Source of the DNA: Rosa chinensis
Lineage: Eukaryota > Streptophyta > Magnoliopsida > Rosales > Rosaceae
DNA: 64,000 bases
Assembly (NCBI RefSeq): GCF_002994745.2
Contig: NC_037090.1
Span: 38,311,001 to 38,375,000, forward strand
Direction: 5' to 3'
Shown here: positions 35,292-46,234 of the stretch, in pieces
Layout of the letters: each line of letters starts with the position of its first letter
Numbering within the stretch: the first letter of the stretch is position 1
Notes under the pieces: generated by a model
The model's database searches: none
What the model was told of the DNA's origin: nothing
Seen by the model: the letters and a program-made list of their open reading frames with translations, nothing else
Program-made: the position numbers and the translations under genes

Positions 35292-36343
35292 GTATGCATA
35301 TCTAGTCATTTTGTTTATGATCGTGCTCTGCTTAGTGTGTTCGTTCTTTTATCCAAAATAAAAGTCTATAAATGGGGAAATGCTCTCTCTATATCATTAT
35401 GAATTTCATTTTCTACTCTATATATAATTATATATTCTTAGTCTGCATCATGTTATACTCCATTTATATAACTAAATGGTGAAATGTTGTCAAAATGGAA
35501 GTCTATAAAATCTAAGCAAAATTAACATCCAGGTCAATTTTTATAGCAACTTAGTTTTGCAAAGTTCTGTTGATAACTTATGTGAAGTAGTTTTGCAAAG
35601 TTCTGTTGTTCCAATATTGAAGAATGAAAAACAATATTGTTCCATCAACTGATCCACAACTGATGTTGTGCTTGTCTCAGTAAACAAGATAGTTTTCAAT
35701 CTTCTTTGCAATATTGTTTTTTTGCGTTATCATCTGGGTGTAAAAGGTCAAACTGTTAATTTATGTTTAAATCTCTGGATTGTCAACTGTGTGTTTATAT
35801 TTTGGATATATTGAATGGGAAATGACTGAATTTTGAAATCAATTGATGCATGCACCAAAAGTTGTTACTGTGAGATAAGATTAATCATTGTAGGAATTGT
35901 AGAGGAAGGATGAGAACAAGAATCACGAACAATTGCGAGCCATGTAACTCTCGTGTAGGGATGGTGTGGTTTTAGGTATACAAGTGCATCAATTTTTAAA
36001 ATAACTTAGCTTCATTTTTGTCCCTTCCTGAGCTCTCCTCTCAACTCAGCTTTGAACAACCAACCCCTGCAAACTTCATTATATTGCAGGGGTTTGCTGC
36101 GGGATTAAGGTCATGACCAAATATACTTCTAATTAACAATTCAATGGTTAATAGGGCTTGTTTGCATCATGTCAATTGCTTTTCCATGTTGCTTCAGTGA
36201 TCAATTCTTGTGTTTTAACTTTGGTACCCAAATAACCTATTATTTCTTATTTTATCATATTTATGAATTATCAATCTTGTGGTTTTTTTATTATATTTGA
36301 AACCTTGTTAGCCTGTGCAATAGGAGTTTGGGAATTGGCTTGT

Positions 36344-36403
36344 TTGTCATTACACGTAGAGAATCTTTCCGTAAAGGGAATTCCATACTGGATGGCTCCA
36401 AAG
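36344..36403 (+). pseudogene. Captured MAPKKK-like kinase exon end (activation segment)
   Basis: The frame reads ENLSVKGIPYWMAPK and stops at a GT donor after 36403. MEKK/MAPKKK genes have KG(S/T)PYWMAPE with an intron exactly after the Glu codon; here GAG has become AAG. The exon's upstream limit is unclear. It is a short match, so the family is likely and the specific gene unknown. Confidence 0.55.
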
Positions 36404-36776
36404 GTAACCGTAAATTTATTTTAAAATCATAACTCTGAGTCTTAGGTGCAGTCTCATGCTCTATCTACTCAAAGTCCATTTATGATATGTCCAACTTGTG
36501 GAAAAAGCTTGATGAATTGGAACATACTAGATGATCTTTTTTCTTTTCCAATATGATTATGAGTATAACCTAAAAACTTGCTTCATATTCTAATTTTGCT
36601 TAATGAAAATTGTAATGCAGGTTGACTTAACTACTGTAAATAATGTCCATTTCGCTTTTGGATAGGTACTATGTTGTTTGCTAAACATTGTTAGCTGTAG
36701 GAGTAAGTGATTTGATTGTTTGTGAACTCTTAAATTTATCTTTGGGGTGATTTTGGCTGATGATTTTGATTTGCAG

Positions 36777-37191
36777 GTCTCTCTCTCAAAACTGACTAGC
36801 CTGGAATTAAGACCACATGTTGTTGAGAGTTGTTATCTGTCAGAATATCAGGTTGTTTATATCTGCTGATTTCATGTTATGCGTGTTTGTTTGTTTGATC
36901 AATTGAAACTTTTAGCTATGATAGAGTAAGTGGGTTGTTTACATCTGCTGATTTCATGTTATATATGCTTATTTGTTTGTTTGATCAAATTGTATTATTT
37001 GTTTGTTATGCTTGCACATATATTATAGCTCTGCTTCTCTTAGTGTACAAGGCTTGGTAATGTTACCTTGCAATGTTTTCTTCTATTTTAGCTTTAATTA
37101 GTTTGAATCATTCCTTCATAACCTTGGATTTTGCTTATTCTGTTTGCAGGTTTGGGAATATCTAGTGAAATGTTGCCTAAAGAGTCATTAA
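36777..37191 (+). pseudogene. Captured exons of an unidentified gene
   Basis: Two exon-like pieces with good splice borders, 36777-36851 (LSKLTSLELRPHVVESCYL then SEYQ) and 37150-37191 (VWEYLVKCCLKSH, then stop), join in phase. I do not recognise the protein. The position and orientation match the other captured fragments. Confidence 0.45.
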
Positions 37192-37439
37192 GTGATCAAG
37201 CATGGAATACCAAGCAATGAAGCAAAATATATTTTCTTTCATCATGTAAATTCAGCTAGCTAGGAAACTTTATAGCAATGACATGTTACTTGGATTCAAT
37301 ATTTGGTGGATATATTGGAATTTTATTGATGTATCACATTGCTTTTGACGTAAATATTAATCATTGTTCATTGGATAATGATTTCAAGCACTAATATAGT
37401 AAACTTCACACAATTAGTCACTGTTCATTAGGTAAAATG

Positions 37440-37988
37440 AGCATTATTATCAATGCACAAAATCCAAAAAAGATGATTATCACACAACAAAATTTCTAAT
37501 GTTAATAATGTTGTCTGAAGTAACAATTTGGATGTTCACACAATGAATCCTTATATAACATGCAACGGTTCTAACAAACATACGTTGTCTGATTTACAAT
37601 CACACAACTGTAATAACTAAAATACGTTATCTAAAACTAACACACAATAATAAAATTTCCAAAAGTGAAGTGTGAGGATAACTCGTACAACAGAGAAAAT
37701 AAAATGCTGTTGTCTGATTCGCCTTTCATACAACGGCTCGGAAACAACTTTCGTTGTGTGAATGATGCCAATGACATGTGCAGCATGACTGCGCAGCAAC
37801 TGTGGCTACCATCTGCCGAGAGAAGGCACAACAGTTTTAACCAAATAAGTGTTGACTGTTTGTGATTCACACAACAGGTTTCCACCGTTGTACCATTTTT
37901 CATCACACAACGCTCCGATACACAACGGAGATCGTCCAAATCACACAACGAATTTGGTCCGTTGTCTGTTCGCTTTTTTGGCCTAGTG
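37440..37988. repeat. Right subterminal repeat array of the CACTA element
   Basis: At least ten CACACAAC/CGTTGT-type words occur between 37440 and 37975, ending in GGCCTAGTG. They mirror the left array. Confidence 0.85.
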
Positions 37989-37991
37989 TAT

Positions 37992-38153
37992 GGATTGCAT
38001 GTGGGAAGAGTTCAACACACATACATTACCCATGTGATGAAGTACCAAAATCATTTCCAAAATTCATGTACTTGGGAGCAGTATTGTATGATACTAAATG
38101 AGAACAGTTCAACAACATGGATCGAACCACATCGTAGTAGCTCTTATTACTAA
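37992..38153 (+). pseudogene. 3' end of the hAT transposase gene, displaced by the CACTA insertion
   Basis: After the TAT duplication the frame continues YGLHVGRVQHTYITHVMKYQ and ends TTWIEPHRSSSYY before a stop at 38151-38153. It fits as the distal tail of the transposase reading frame interrupted at 32294. The frame assignment is an inference. Confidence 0.4.
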
Positions 38154-38559
38154 TACTTTATATTGCTTTTGTTGTACTCTTGTTTATTTTGATTCACGAG
38201 GTTTTGGTATTACGTCCCCCGCTCCTCCGGTTGTAGTTTTCTAATTATTAGTGAAAAAGGCGTGATGGCCAAGCCTCCCACTGGGTTCCAGCCATAAAAA
38301 AAAAAAGTAAATCACATTCACATTATCAATATACAGAACATTTATAATTACATATAGAATTATAGATAGTGTTTAGCAACTTACTACAGTTTTAGTTAAT
38401 TACTCGTCGTGATCTTGTCCATATTAAATATCACAATTCTATTATTTATGTATAATTTTAGAGAGTTTAAATTGTAAATAGGTTTTTTGTAGGTTAGTTT
38501 AGTCTATGTAAAAGTTTCATTCAAAAATATCATTTTATACATGTAATTAATGTGATTTC
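38154..38559. other. Spacer with a poly(A)-ended patch
   Basis: A patch ending GGGTTCCAGCCATAAAAAAAAAAAG (38298-38309) looks like the tail of a LINE or other poly(A) retroelement, but no coding part precedes it. The rest is AT-rich without features. Confidence 0.35.
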
Positions 38560-38756
38560 TGTAAAAGTAAAATGCAATTGGAATTGGTCTACTCATTTCA
38601 TTCATAACCCCTTTATATAGGGATAGGATTACAACGGAAATATCAATTACATTGATGATACTAAATGCTGATTGAGCTGTGATTTGTAATTGCTTGATTC
38701 CCTCTTCGTCTGTTTCTTTGACGAAGCTAGGCACATAATGTGCTTTTCCTTTAACA
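38560..38756 (-). repeat. 3' LTR of copia B
   Basis: The LTR is 197 bp and paired with 45261-45453. Confidence 0.93.
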
Positions 38757-38768
38757 CTCCCCCTTGTG
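38757..38768 (-). promoter_or_regulatory. Polypurine tract of copia B
   Basis: CACAAGGGGGAG on the minus strand lies directly before the 3' LTR. Confidence 0.85.
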
Positions 38769-39174
38769 CCAAGTCAAAGACGAAATGGTGCATGAGTTGT
38801 TGCCTCACTAAAAACCTTGCCAAGTAACAATAAAAACCCTGTGGGACAAAAATAAAACTTGGTCGAAGGAAAAGAGCACAACGCACCTTCTACATTTGAG
38901 AATGACATGTGTGTGTTAGACTCCCCCTGACGTCTACATCTCCCCCTGATCATTACATTAATCAAGTGAGCTTGCAAAGTCTTCGCATTCCTATGCTTTT
39001 CACATGTTTCTCAAATGTGGCCTTAGGCAGTGATTTGGTGAACAAATCTGCCACATTCTCCTGAGACCTTACTTGATTCACTTGAATCTTGAGGAGGGTC
39101 TGTTGTTACTGATTGTAGAACAACTTTGGCGATATGTGTTTTGTGTTATCACCCTTAATACAACCTAGCTTCAT

Positions 39175-39579
39175 CTATTCGATGCAAGCTGCATTGTGTT
39201 CATAAATGCAAGTAGGCTCTTCAGTGGTAGAACTCAAACCACTAATCCCTCGAATATGTGCAATGATAGTTCTTAACCATACACACTCACGAACCGCCTC
39301 ATGTACAACAATGATCTCTAAGTGGTTCGAGGAGGTAGCCACAAGGGTTTGCTTGGTTGATCTCCAAGATATCGCTGTGTTCCCATTGGTAAATACATAA
39401 CCAGTTTGGGAACGACCTTTATGTAGGTCAGAAAGATACCCAGCATCAGCAAAACCAACCAAAACATCATTTGGCGTTTCAGTGTAGTGAGTGGCACTTT
39501 CGCCATCAATATTTTCTTCAGGGATTGCAGTTCCATCTGCGGTCCCTCTTGTCTCTCTGTAGGGAAAGAACAGTCTCAA
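39175..39579 (-). pseudogene. Copia B RNase H
   Basis: The frame holds VGFADAGYLSDLHKGRSQTG, TNGNTAISWRSTKQTLVATS and AVRECVWLRTIIAHI, the C-terminal RNase H of copia. The NHAE-type SSTEAEY region is changed to SSNHLEIIV, weakening a catalytic acid position. Confidence 0.8.
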
Positions 39580-39593
39580 GTCAATGGTTCCTT

Positions 39594-40541
39594 TTAGGTA
39601 TCGAAGATGTTCTTGATACCATTCCAGTGATGCTGTGTTGGCGCTGAGCTAAATCTAGCTAACAAGTTCACTGAGAATGCAATGTCTGGTCGAGTAAATT
39701 GGGCTAAGTACAATAATGCGCCTATTGCACTTAGATAGGGAATTTCAGCTCCTAACACTTGTTCGTCATCTTCCTTTGGACGAAATGGATCTTTCCTTGC
39801 ATCCAAACTTCGACCGATCATGGGAGTGCTAGTAGGATGTGCTTTGTCCATGTTATATCGCCTAACTTTTGGACATATGCAGACTGGTGGATTAATATTC
39901 CACGAACTCGGTGTTCTAGTTCAAGGCCTAGATAGAATTGAGTTTTCCCAAGATCCTTCATCTCAAATTCGGATTTCAAGTAGCTCGCGGTTTCTCTTAT
40001 TTTATCAAGAGTACCAGTTATGTTCATATCATCGACATATACTACTACAATTGCAAATCTGGAACTTCTTTTCTTTATGAATACGCAGGAGCATAATTCA
40101 TCGTTCTTATATCCCTTCCCAATCAAGTAGTCACTTAGACGGGTATACCACATCCGCCTGGATTGTTTTAATCCGTAAAGTAAGCGTTTCAACCTAGTTG
40201 CAAACGCACTCCGTGGTTTAGAGTCACTTGGCTTGGGTAATGTAAGGCCATCAGGCACTTTCTTATATATCTCTAAATCTAGATCCCCATGGAGATATGC
40301 AGTAACCACATCTATAAGCTGCATTTCCAGTCCTTTGGAAACTACTAAGCTAACTAAGTAGCGGAATGTTATAACGTCCATTTTTGGGAGAGAATGTCTC
40401 CTCGTAGTCAATTCCAGGGCGTTGTGAGAAACCTTGCGCCACAAGGCGAGCCTTGTACCTTAGGACTTCATTCTTCTCATTACGCTTTCTGACAAAGGTC
40501 CATTTATGTCCTACAGGCTTTACACTTGGTGGGGTTAGCAC
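39594..40541 (-). pseudogene. Copia B reverse transcriptase
   Basis: Frames 40350-40541 ([20 protein letters not shown] then [20 protein letters not shown]), 39818-40444 (LVVSKGLEMQLIDVVTAYLH, KRLLYGLKQSRRMWYTRL, VVVYVDDMNITG) and 39594-39851 cover the copia RT. The YVDD catalytic box is intact. Frameshifts near 40380 and 39835 divide it. Confidence 0.85.
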
Positions 40542-40880
40542 TACGGGACCAAATACCTGTCTTTTTGTCAGAGAATCTAATTATACATGGATTGATTCAT
40601 TCCATTTAGGCTAATCTGCTCTTTGTTGACATTTTTCAACAGAGCGTGGTTCGATATCATCGTGCTCTATGATTCCTTAAGCAACAGTATATATCATCAA
40701 TGTGTATGAAGTTCTTTCTATCAACTCATATGCACTCTCGTAATCCTTTGAGATTTCTTTGTTCTCTGGAATCATTTCAAACATCGGAGCATCCTCTAGT
40801 ATTGATTCATGGACATTACTATAATCAGAGATAATATCATGAGAGGGATTCTATACATTGATGATTGGTTTGTGCCTTAC

Positions 40881-41201
40881 TCACCCTCTTCTTCCTTGGG
40901 TGAGTGTCAATCGAACCAAGTGACCTCCCCCTCTTCCTTGGGGAGCCACGGCCTCAACCATACCTCCACTAAGTGCGGTTGCAGTGCCTCTATCTGCACC
41001 ACCGTGCCCCTTGTTGGGGACTTCTAACCTTGCAGACACATTTGCAGTTGGTATATGTGATCTCGTCACTTTTGCGATATCAGTAAACATATCAGGCATC
41101 GAATCTGCTACGTTATGAAGATCGATTATTCTTTTCACTTCACTTTCACATTGTGAAGTGCGGGGATCAAAATGAGACAGAGTGGGGACAAACCACGACA
41201 A
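40881..41201 (-). pseudogene. Copia B integrase-RT linker region
   Basis: The frame with LSWFVPTLSHFDPRTSQCE matches the linker seen also in element A and in the fragment at 1-1203. The homologous upstream part (DETVFPSLGGD-like) is at about 41215-41300 in another frame. Confidence 0.6.
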
Positions 41202-41457
41202 TTCCTGTCGTTCCCTTGGAAAATCCTTTTTCCTATCTCCCCCTAACGACGGGAAAACTGTCTCATCAAAGTGACAGTCCGCAAATCTAGCGTTAAAGTG
41301 ATCGCCTGTCTACGGTTCCAAATAGCAGATAGTTGTTGGGGATTCGTATCCAACATAAATACTTAATCGTCTCTGAGGACCCATTTTGGTGCGCTGTGGG
41401 GGCGCAATAGGCACATATACTGCTCAACCAAATATGCGTAAGTGTGAAATGTCAGGC

Positions 41458-42085
41458 TCATACCAACTGGTACACAGAAAATGGTTGGCTAGCTGTGGGT
41501 CTGAAACGAATAAGTAAAGCTACGTGCAATATTGCATAACCCCATGCAGATATAGGCAGGTTGGTGCGCATAACCAATGCCCTAGCGACCATTTGTAGCC
41601 TTTTGGTGGTGGCTTCTGCGAGACCATTTTGTGTATGCACATGGGGTACAAGATGCTCTACATCGATCCCGATAGTCATGCAATAATCATCAAATGCTTT
41701 TGATGTAAACTCTAGCGTTATCAAGCCTTATAGACTTGATAAGGTGATCAGGGTGGTGAGCCCTTAAACGTATAATCTGTGCTAGGAGTTTTGCAGCATT
41801 TCTTGTGAACAATAAAGCGACATGTGACCAGTTTGTCGAAGCATCCACCAGAACCATAAAGTACTTGAATGGTCCGCATTTTGGATGGATAGGTCCACAG
41901 ATATCTCTTTGTATCCTTTGTAAGAATGGAATGTTTTGTTTTGTATCTTTAGCATAGGAAGGTCTTGATTCTGTTTTTGCTAAATAGCAGGCTTTACAAA
42001 ATGAGTGATTTGCCTTTGAAATAGTCAATGAGGCACAATGGGAGGGAGGTAGTGCTTCTGGTACTTCAGAAGGCAATGGCTGCAT
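41458..42085 (-). pseudogene. Copia B integrase core, frameshifted
   Basis: Two overlapping frames: 41690-42085 holds CKACYLAKTESRPSY, RDICGPIHPKCGPFKYFMVL and SIRLDNA; 41458-41724 continues FTSKAFDDYCMTIGIDVEHL and the AEATTKRLQMVARALVM block. One frameshift near 41700 separates them. The DDE residues' neighbourhoods are present, but the enzyme cannot be made as a single chain. Confidence 0.8.
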
Positions 42086-42109
42086 TTGAGCAGTACTAGG
42101 ACCGACACC

Positions 42110-42451
42110 TTACAGTGTGACGGATTTTTGTCCCATTTTATTTTTCACTTGAAAGAAGGGATGTCCGTATGAGTTCTTTAAAATACGGATCATCATGTCA
42201 CGACTGGGGTGCCCTAGGTGGTCGTGCAAAAGCCTGTATGAGTCAGTGTCCCACATTTCATTGTTGGTGACAACATAGGATTCAATGATCCGAAGCGTAG
42301 TGAGGTATAGTCCACTAGATTGACTCATAAGTTTCTCTAAAATGTTTTTCCTTCCACATTTATTAGAGTTAGTATCAAGGTATTCAGTTCCATTCTCATA
42401 GTGTGTTTCTACTTGATAACAGTTGACACAAATATCTTTGAAACTTAACAA
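42110..42451 (-). pseudogene. Copia B GAG-pre-integrase domain
   Basis: The open stretch includes YRLLHDHLGHPSRDMMIRIL, the HxxxH-type zinc-binding start of integrase. A recognisable aspartic protease between here and gag (42452-42817) is not seen, so the polyprotein is interrupted. Confidence 0.75.
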
Positions 42452-42817
42452 GGTTCGATTAGCTCTTGGTGCATACAGAGTGTCTTTGACTTTAAATATA
42501 TCTCATATTCTTTAGAGTATTTCTATTTTAGTAGAATGATAATCTTTTCATTCTAATAATTTTTTCTCTAGATGTATTGCTTTACATCTTTATAGTGCTA
42601 TTTCGAACCATGTAAATATGTGTAAACAAATTTGAATAAATTCAGTGTTTCAGAATAAAATTCAAAATTTATCAATAAGCCAACGATAAGCAAATCAAGG
42701 TCTTTGTTCGGAAATCTAATTCATCAAACCATTCTTTAAGACCAAATAATAGTCTAATTAAAAATGAGGCATTATGCCTTCACAACTATCTTTGGAAAAT
42801 AAAATGAATAAAGCAGA

Positions 42818-43792
42818 TCAGTCAAGATTGAGAGCATCCATTGACTTAGCAAGTTCCTCTTTGCCATTGAAGTATGCAATTGTAAGGTTGACGTTTAGGT
42901 CATGACCTTCTTCTTCCATGTAGTGAGCCTCTTGTTCTTTAGACTCTCTATACCTCTTGTAATTGGCTGCTACTCTGTTGTTTGCTTGGCAGTTCTTGTA
43001 CCAATGCCCAATGAATCCACACTTATAGCATGGTTCATTGTCAACTCTTTCCTTTTGCATCTTGTTTCCATGATCCCCATGTCCCTTTCCACGTGGTGCA
43101 TGGTTGCCACGTGGGTATGGATCAGCACGTCTAAACCCCTTTGCATTGGAGTTCTTTTCACCTTTCATTTTTCCATAATGAGCCTCGGAAATTTTCTTTA
43201 TCCCAGTGGGCCTGACATTGTTGTTCAAGAGAATCTCATTATGTCTCTCAGCCACTTGCAGTAGGCTGATCAACTTATTAAAGGTTGTGATTCTTTTGTT
43301 GTCATAATCCAACTGATACTGGTTCGCTAGTATAAAAATTGAATTAGGAAAGGTGGTAAGAGTCTTGTAGATCATATCATCTTCTGTGATTTCCCTTCCA
43401 CAAAAATTGAGACGTGCTTTTAAGCACAACATGTCTTTGTTGAAGTCACTGACCTTTTTATAGTCAAGCAAGCGAATTCCATTCCACTGAATAGCTAGTT
43501 CTGGGAGTAAAGTGTCATGAATGTTCCCAAAACGTCCCTTAAGGGCATCCCACAATTTTTTGGGTGTCTTCAACTGAAGGTACTCCCAGCGTAGGCTAGG
43601 ATCAATATGTCGCCTCAGAAACATTAAGGCATCTGCTTTCACCTTATTAGATAGTTCATCATCTTTGGGGTCAGTAATGGTGGCAGTGTAGTCTTTTGCT
43701 ACAAAGGCAGTTTCTACATCGGAAACCCAACGATGGTACTCAAGTTCTTCTGAGTCCAAGATGTCAAACTCAAGTCGAGTTGGATCAGCCAT
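42818..43792 (-). CDS. Copia B gag polyprotein
   Basis: An intact 324-aa frame starts MADPTRLEFDILDSEELEYH. It carries the plant copia gag landmarks WALKGRFGNIHDTLLPEL-type (here LWDALKGRFGNIHDTLLPEL) and a CCHC knuckle CYKCGFIGHWYKNC near residue 255, for RNA packaging in the virus-like particle. A Lys/Arg/Gly-rich basic patch precedes the knuckle. The ATG lies about 1.47 kb inside the 5' LTR after an unusually long leader. Confidence 0.88.
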   Translation of the reverse strand: MADPTRLEFDILDSEELEYHRWVSDVETAFVAKDYTATITDPKDDELSNKVKADALMFLRRHIDPSLRWEYLQLKTPKKLWDALKGRFGNIHDTLLPELAIQWNGIRLLDYKKVSDFNKDMLCLKARLNFCGREITEDDMIYKTLTTFPNSIFILANQYQLDYDNKRITTFNKLISLLQVAERHNEILLNNNVRPTGIKKISEAHYGKMKGEKNSNAKGFRRADPYPRGNHAPRGKGHGDHGNKMQKERVDNEPCYKCGFIGHWYKNCQANNRVAANYKRYRESKEQEAHYMEEEGHDLNVNLTIAYFNGKEELAKSMDALNLD

Positions 43793-45247
43793 CTAAATAA
43801 AACAAGAGAGAAGATATAAATTACGCAGTCATAAAGACATCCACGTAAATTATTTTCCAAAATATGAATTAGATTTCTAGACCAAGATTCGTAATTGTCA
43901 CATTTTTTTCGATGCTACGTGAAAATGCTTTATCACGGTAAGTGAGTATTTATAATGCGCATGAATTTTCATTATCATGGCAAAACGCAATTTATATAAC
44001 ATGCTAAATAAAACAATTATAGGAAGTAGTAACGTAAATTACAGGACATGCTCAAAATTACACAAATAATATATGACAAAATATATATGGCGTGCTCAAA
44101 ATAAAATATAAACAATAACAAGGCATGCGTAGGCATAATTATCTAAGCGTAGGTAAAATAAAAACATCCTCAAAATTTCTTAAATAATAAAAACATAAAC
44201 AATAAGATATAGAGCATGCTTTAAAAAGAATAGTAAACATAAATAAAATTCACATGCTTTAGATTCCACGAATATGTATAACACATATATGAAAAGTGAA
44301 ATATAAATAAGGCAGCCAAAAATAAAATAAAAACATACTTGATTTCGAGAAACAATCCTAGCGCACGCGCGTGTTGATGCAGGCGTGCGTAGCGATGTTT
44401 TTGGGCTTAAGAAAAACTGGGCCGCTTCCTCTCTCTTTTCAGCAGTGGGCCATGGGGCTTTTGCTTCTTTTCTTTTTCTTTTTCTCTTTCTTAGCCTGCG
44501 TTTTCTCTTGTTTTTCTTTTCTGGGCCGCAGGGCCTTCTTTTTTTTTGGGCCCGCTTTTTTACTTTGGGCCGGGTCTATTTTTTTTTTCTTCTTCTTCTT
44601 CTTTGTTCTTTCTTTTCTCTCTGTCCTTTTTTTTTCTTGCAGGGCTGTTGCTGTTGGGCGAGCAGGCCGAGGCTGGATCGGACGATGTGCAGCCGAAAGA
44701 TAGATCTGGACATTTGGAGGCGGTAGTAGGATCTACGCAGCAGGCGCAAGGCAAGGGCTGGGACTGGGCTGCATAGGAGATGGGCTGCAGGGGAGCGACT
44801 GGAGATGATGGCCTGGAGAAGACGGAGCCGGTCTGTGGGGCTGGACAAGGCCGGCTGTGGGATGCAGGAGCGAGGGCGATGCGTGCGGGGCAGTGGGCTG
44901 GAGTCGGCTCGGCGGTGCCGGGATCGGGTGAGGCTACAACGACGCAGTCGGACCGAGCGGATGATCCAGATGGGTTCTGGGTTCTGGAAGCGGAACTGAG
45001 ATGGAGGATAAAGGGAAGAAGGCACCCAACAGGTACGTGTGGGCTGGCCGGTCTAGTGAATTTGGCTGGTGTAGCAGGCGCAGGCGCTAGGTGAGGCTTC
45101 GTGGGTTGCAGCTGGGTTCGCGGCCGGTTTTTTATTTTTATTTTTATTTTTTTTAAGCTAGGGTTTTTTTCTTGGTTTTTTTTTTTCAACGGAAAGAAGA
45201 AAGAGACTATAAAATTATGGTTTTTTTCTTTGGCTATTGGCTTTGAG
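43793..45247 (-). other. Long 5' leader of copia B
   Basis: About 1.45 kb lies between primer site and gag. The part next to the LTR (44360-45240) is GC-rich with polypyrimidine runs and gives long Pro/Ser/Arg-rich open frames on both strands, which I regard as compositional. No recognisable domain. Confidence 0.6.
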
Positions 45248-45260
45248 CGTGCTGATAACG
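45248..45260 (-). promoter_or_regulatory. Primer-binding site of copia B, tRNA-Ile half-molecule type
   Basis: CGTTATCAGCACG on the minus strand abuts the LTR, identical to element A although the LTRs of the two elements are unrelated over most of their length. The next bases (GCTC on the minus strand) continue to fit the tRNA-Ile D-arm if three bases are skipped. Confidence 0.7.
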
Positions 45261-45453
45261 TGTAAAAGTAAAATGCAATTGGAATTGGTCTACTCATTTC
45301 ATTCATAACCTCTTTATATAGGGATAGGATTACAACGGAAATATCAATTACATTGATGATACTAAATGCTGATTGAGCTGTGATTTGTAATTGTTTGATT
45401 CCCTCTTCGTCTGTTTCTTTGACGAAGGCACATAACGTGCTTTTCCTTTAACA
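45261..45453 (-). repeat. 5' LTR of copia B
   Basis: The LTR is 193 bp, TGTTAAAGG...TTTTACA on the minus strand, with TATA box CCTATATAAAG (minus, near 45311-45324). It lacks the 4 bases CTAG found in the other LTR (38727-38730 region). Confidence 0.93.
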
Positions 45454-45580
45454 ATTTCTTTATTTTTAACCGAAATTTTCACCGAAATCGAAACTTTCTC
45501 CGAAATTTCCTTAAATTTAAAGTATCGAAATCGAAACCGAAACCGAAATTTGAAACCTTGTGATAACGGCATTTAAGCCT
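45454..45580. other. Short CGAAA-rich tract beside copia B
   Basis: Repeated CGAAATTT/CGAAACCGAAA words (45468-45556) form a degenerate simple repeat, possibly the target sequence of element B. Confidence 0.5.
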
Positions 45581-46234
45581 CTTGAATTAAAGGCTGTCAT
45601 GTCAGTGGTCAGCTAGCTGAAGTCAGCAAAAGTTGAGTGCATGATCAGACTTTCACTCTCAAGTTTTGTGTCCAAAAGCAAAGAAAAATGGGTTTGTCAT
45701 CCTGAAACGAAACAAAAGAATGAAGAATGTGCAAGGAGGTGCTAAGATGGGGAGAAGGAGACAAGAGGGTTGTGAAAATGGTGATGGAGGCTAGAAGAAA
45801 CGGAGCCGAACGGGTCTGAGGAGCCATAAAGTTGACAACTTCAGTGAGTTAGAGTGGGAGCGGGGGAAGGGTAAAAGGGGTGGGAGGGTTAGGGTCAGTT
45901 TATCAAGTGGTACGAAGCCGCAGGAAGAGCCAGAGAACGTTGGGTCGTCGGAAGCTACGGCGCAGACAACCCAGTTCTTGGTTTTTCACCGGCGTACTGC
46001 ATCTGTCACCGAGGTACCTATACTTAAATTGATTTGCTATATATTCCATCAGAAATGGATTGGATGTGTTAGTTTTTGTACTTGTTTCATTCGTACATGA
46101 TCAAACTTTCACTCAAGCTTATGTTTTTGAACTGTAGGTGAACAACCCTGAATTGAGAAGCAAACATAATGTCTGGAGAGATGAAGCTGTCGACCAGCAG
46201 CCAGCACCCTGTTGAACGTTGTAGCACTGTGCAG

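Larger units (their letters stand above)
32295..37988 (+). mobile_element. CACTA (En/Spm) element carrying captured host gene fragments (5.7 kb)
   Basis: The left end is CACTAGGCCAATAACC; the right end inverted is CACTAGGCCAAAAAAGCG. The 3-bp target duplication TAT is perfect (32292-32294, 37989-37991). Subterminal regions of about 350-550 bases are filled with ACAACG/CGTTGT motifs in both orientations (32330-32640 and 37440-37975), as in CACTA transposase-binding arrays. I find no transposase open frame, so it is non-autonomous. The middle (33340-37200) contains plus-strand exons of ZYP1, FY, a MAPKKK-like kinase and an unidentified gene, with introns retained, meaning genomic DNA was captured. 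Confidence 0.95.
38560..45453 (-). mobile_element. Complete Ty1/copia retrotransposon B (6.9 kb)
   Basis: The 5-bp target duplication ATTTC is perfect (38555-38559, 45454-45458). The LTRs are 38560-38756 and 45261-45453, differing by three substitutions and a 4-bp indel. The primer site 45248-45260 and polypurine tract 38757-38768 equal those of element A. On the minus strand the order is leader, gag, GAG-pre-integrase, integrase, reverse transcriptase, RNase H. Some domains are long and readable, but frameshifts separate them and the protease segment is not recognisable. Confidence 0.95.

Noticed and set aside
44371..45306. Several long overlapping open frames on both strands (Phe/Leu-rich plus, Pro/Ser-rich minus, up to 248 codons)
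   Set aside because: They lie in the GC- and polypyrimidine-rich leader of copia B, overlap each other, lack any domain and one runs into the LTR; they are compositional.
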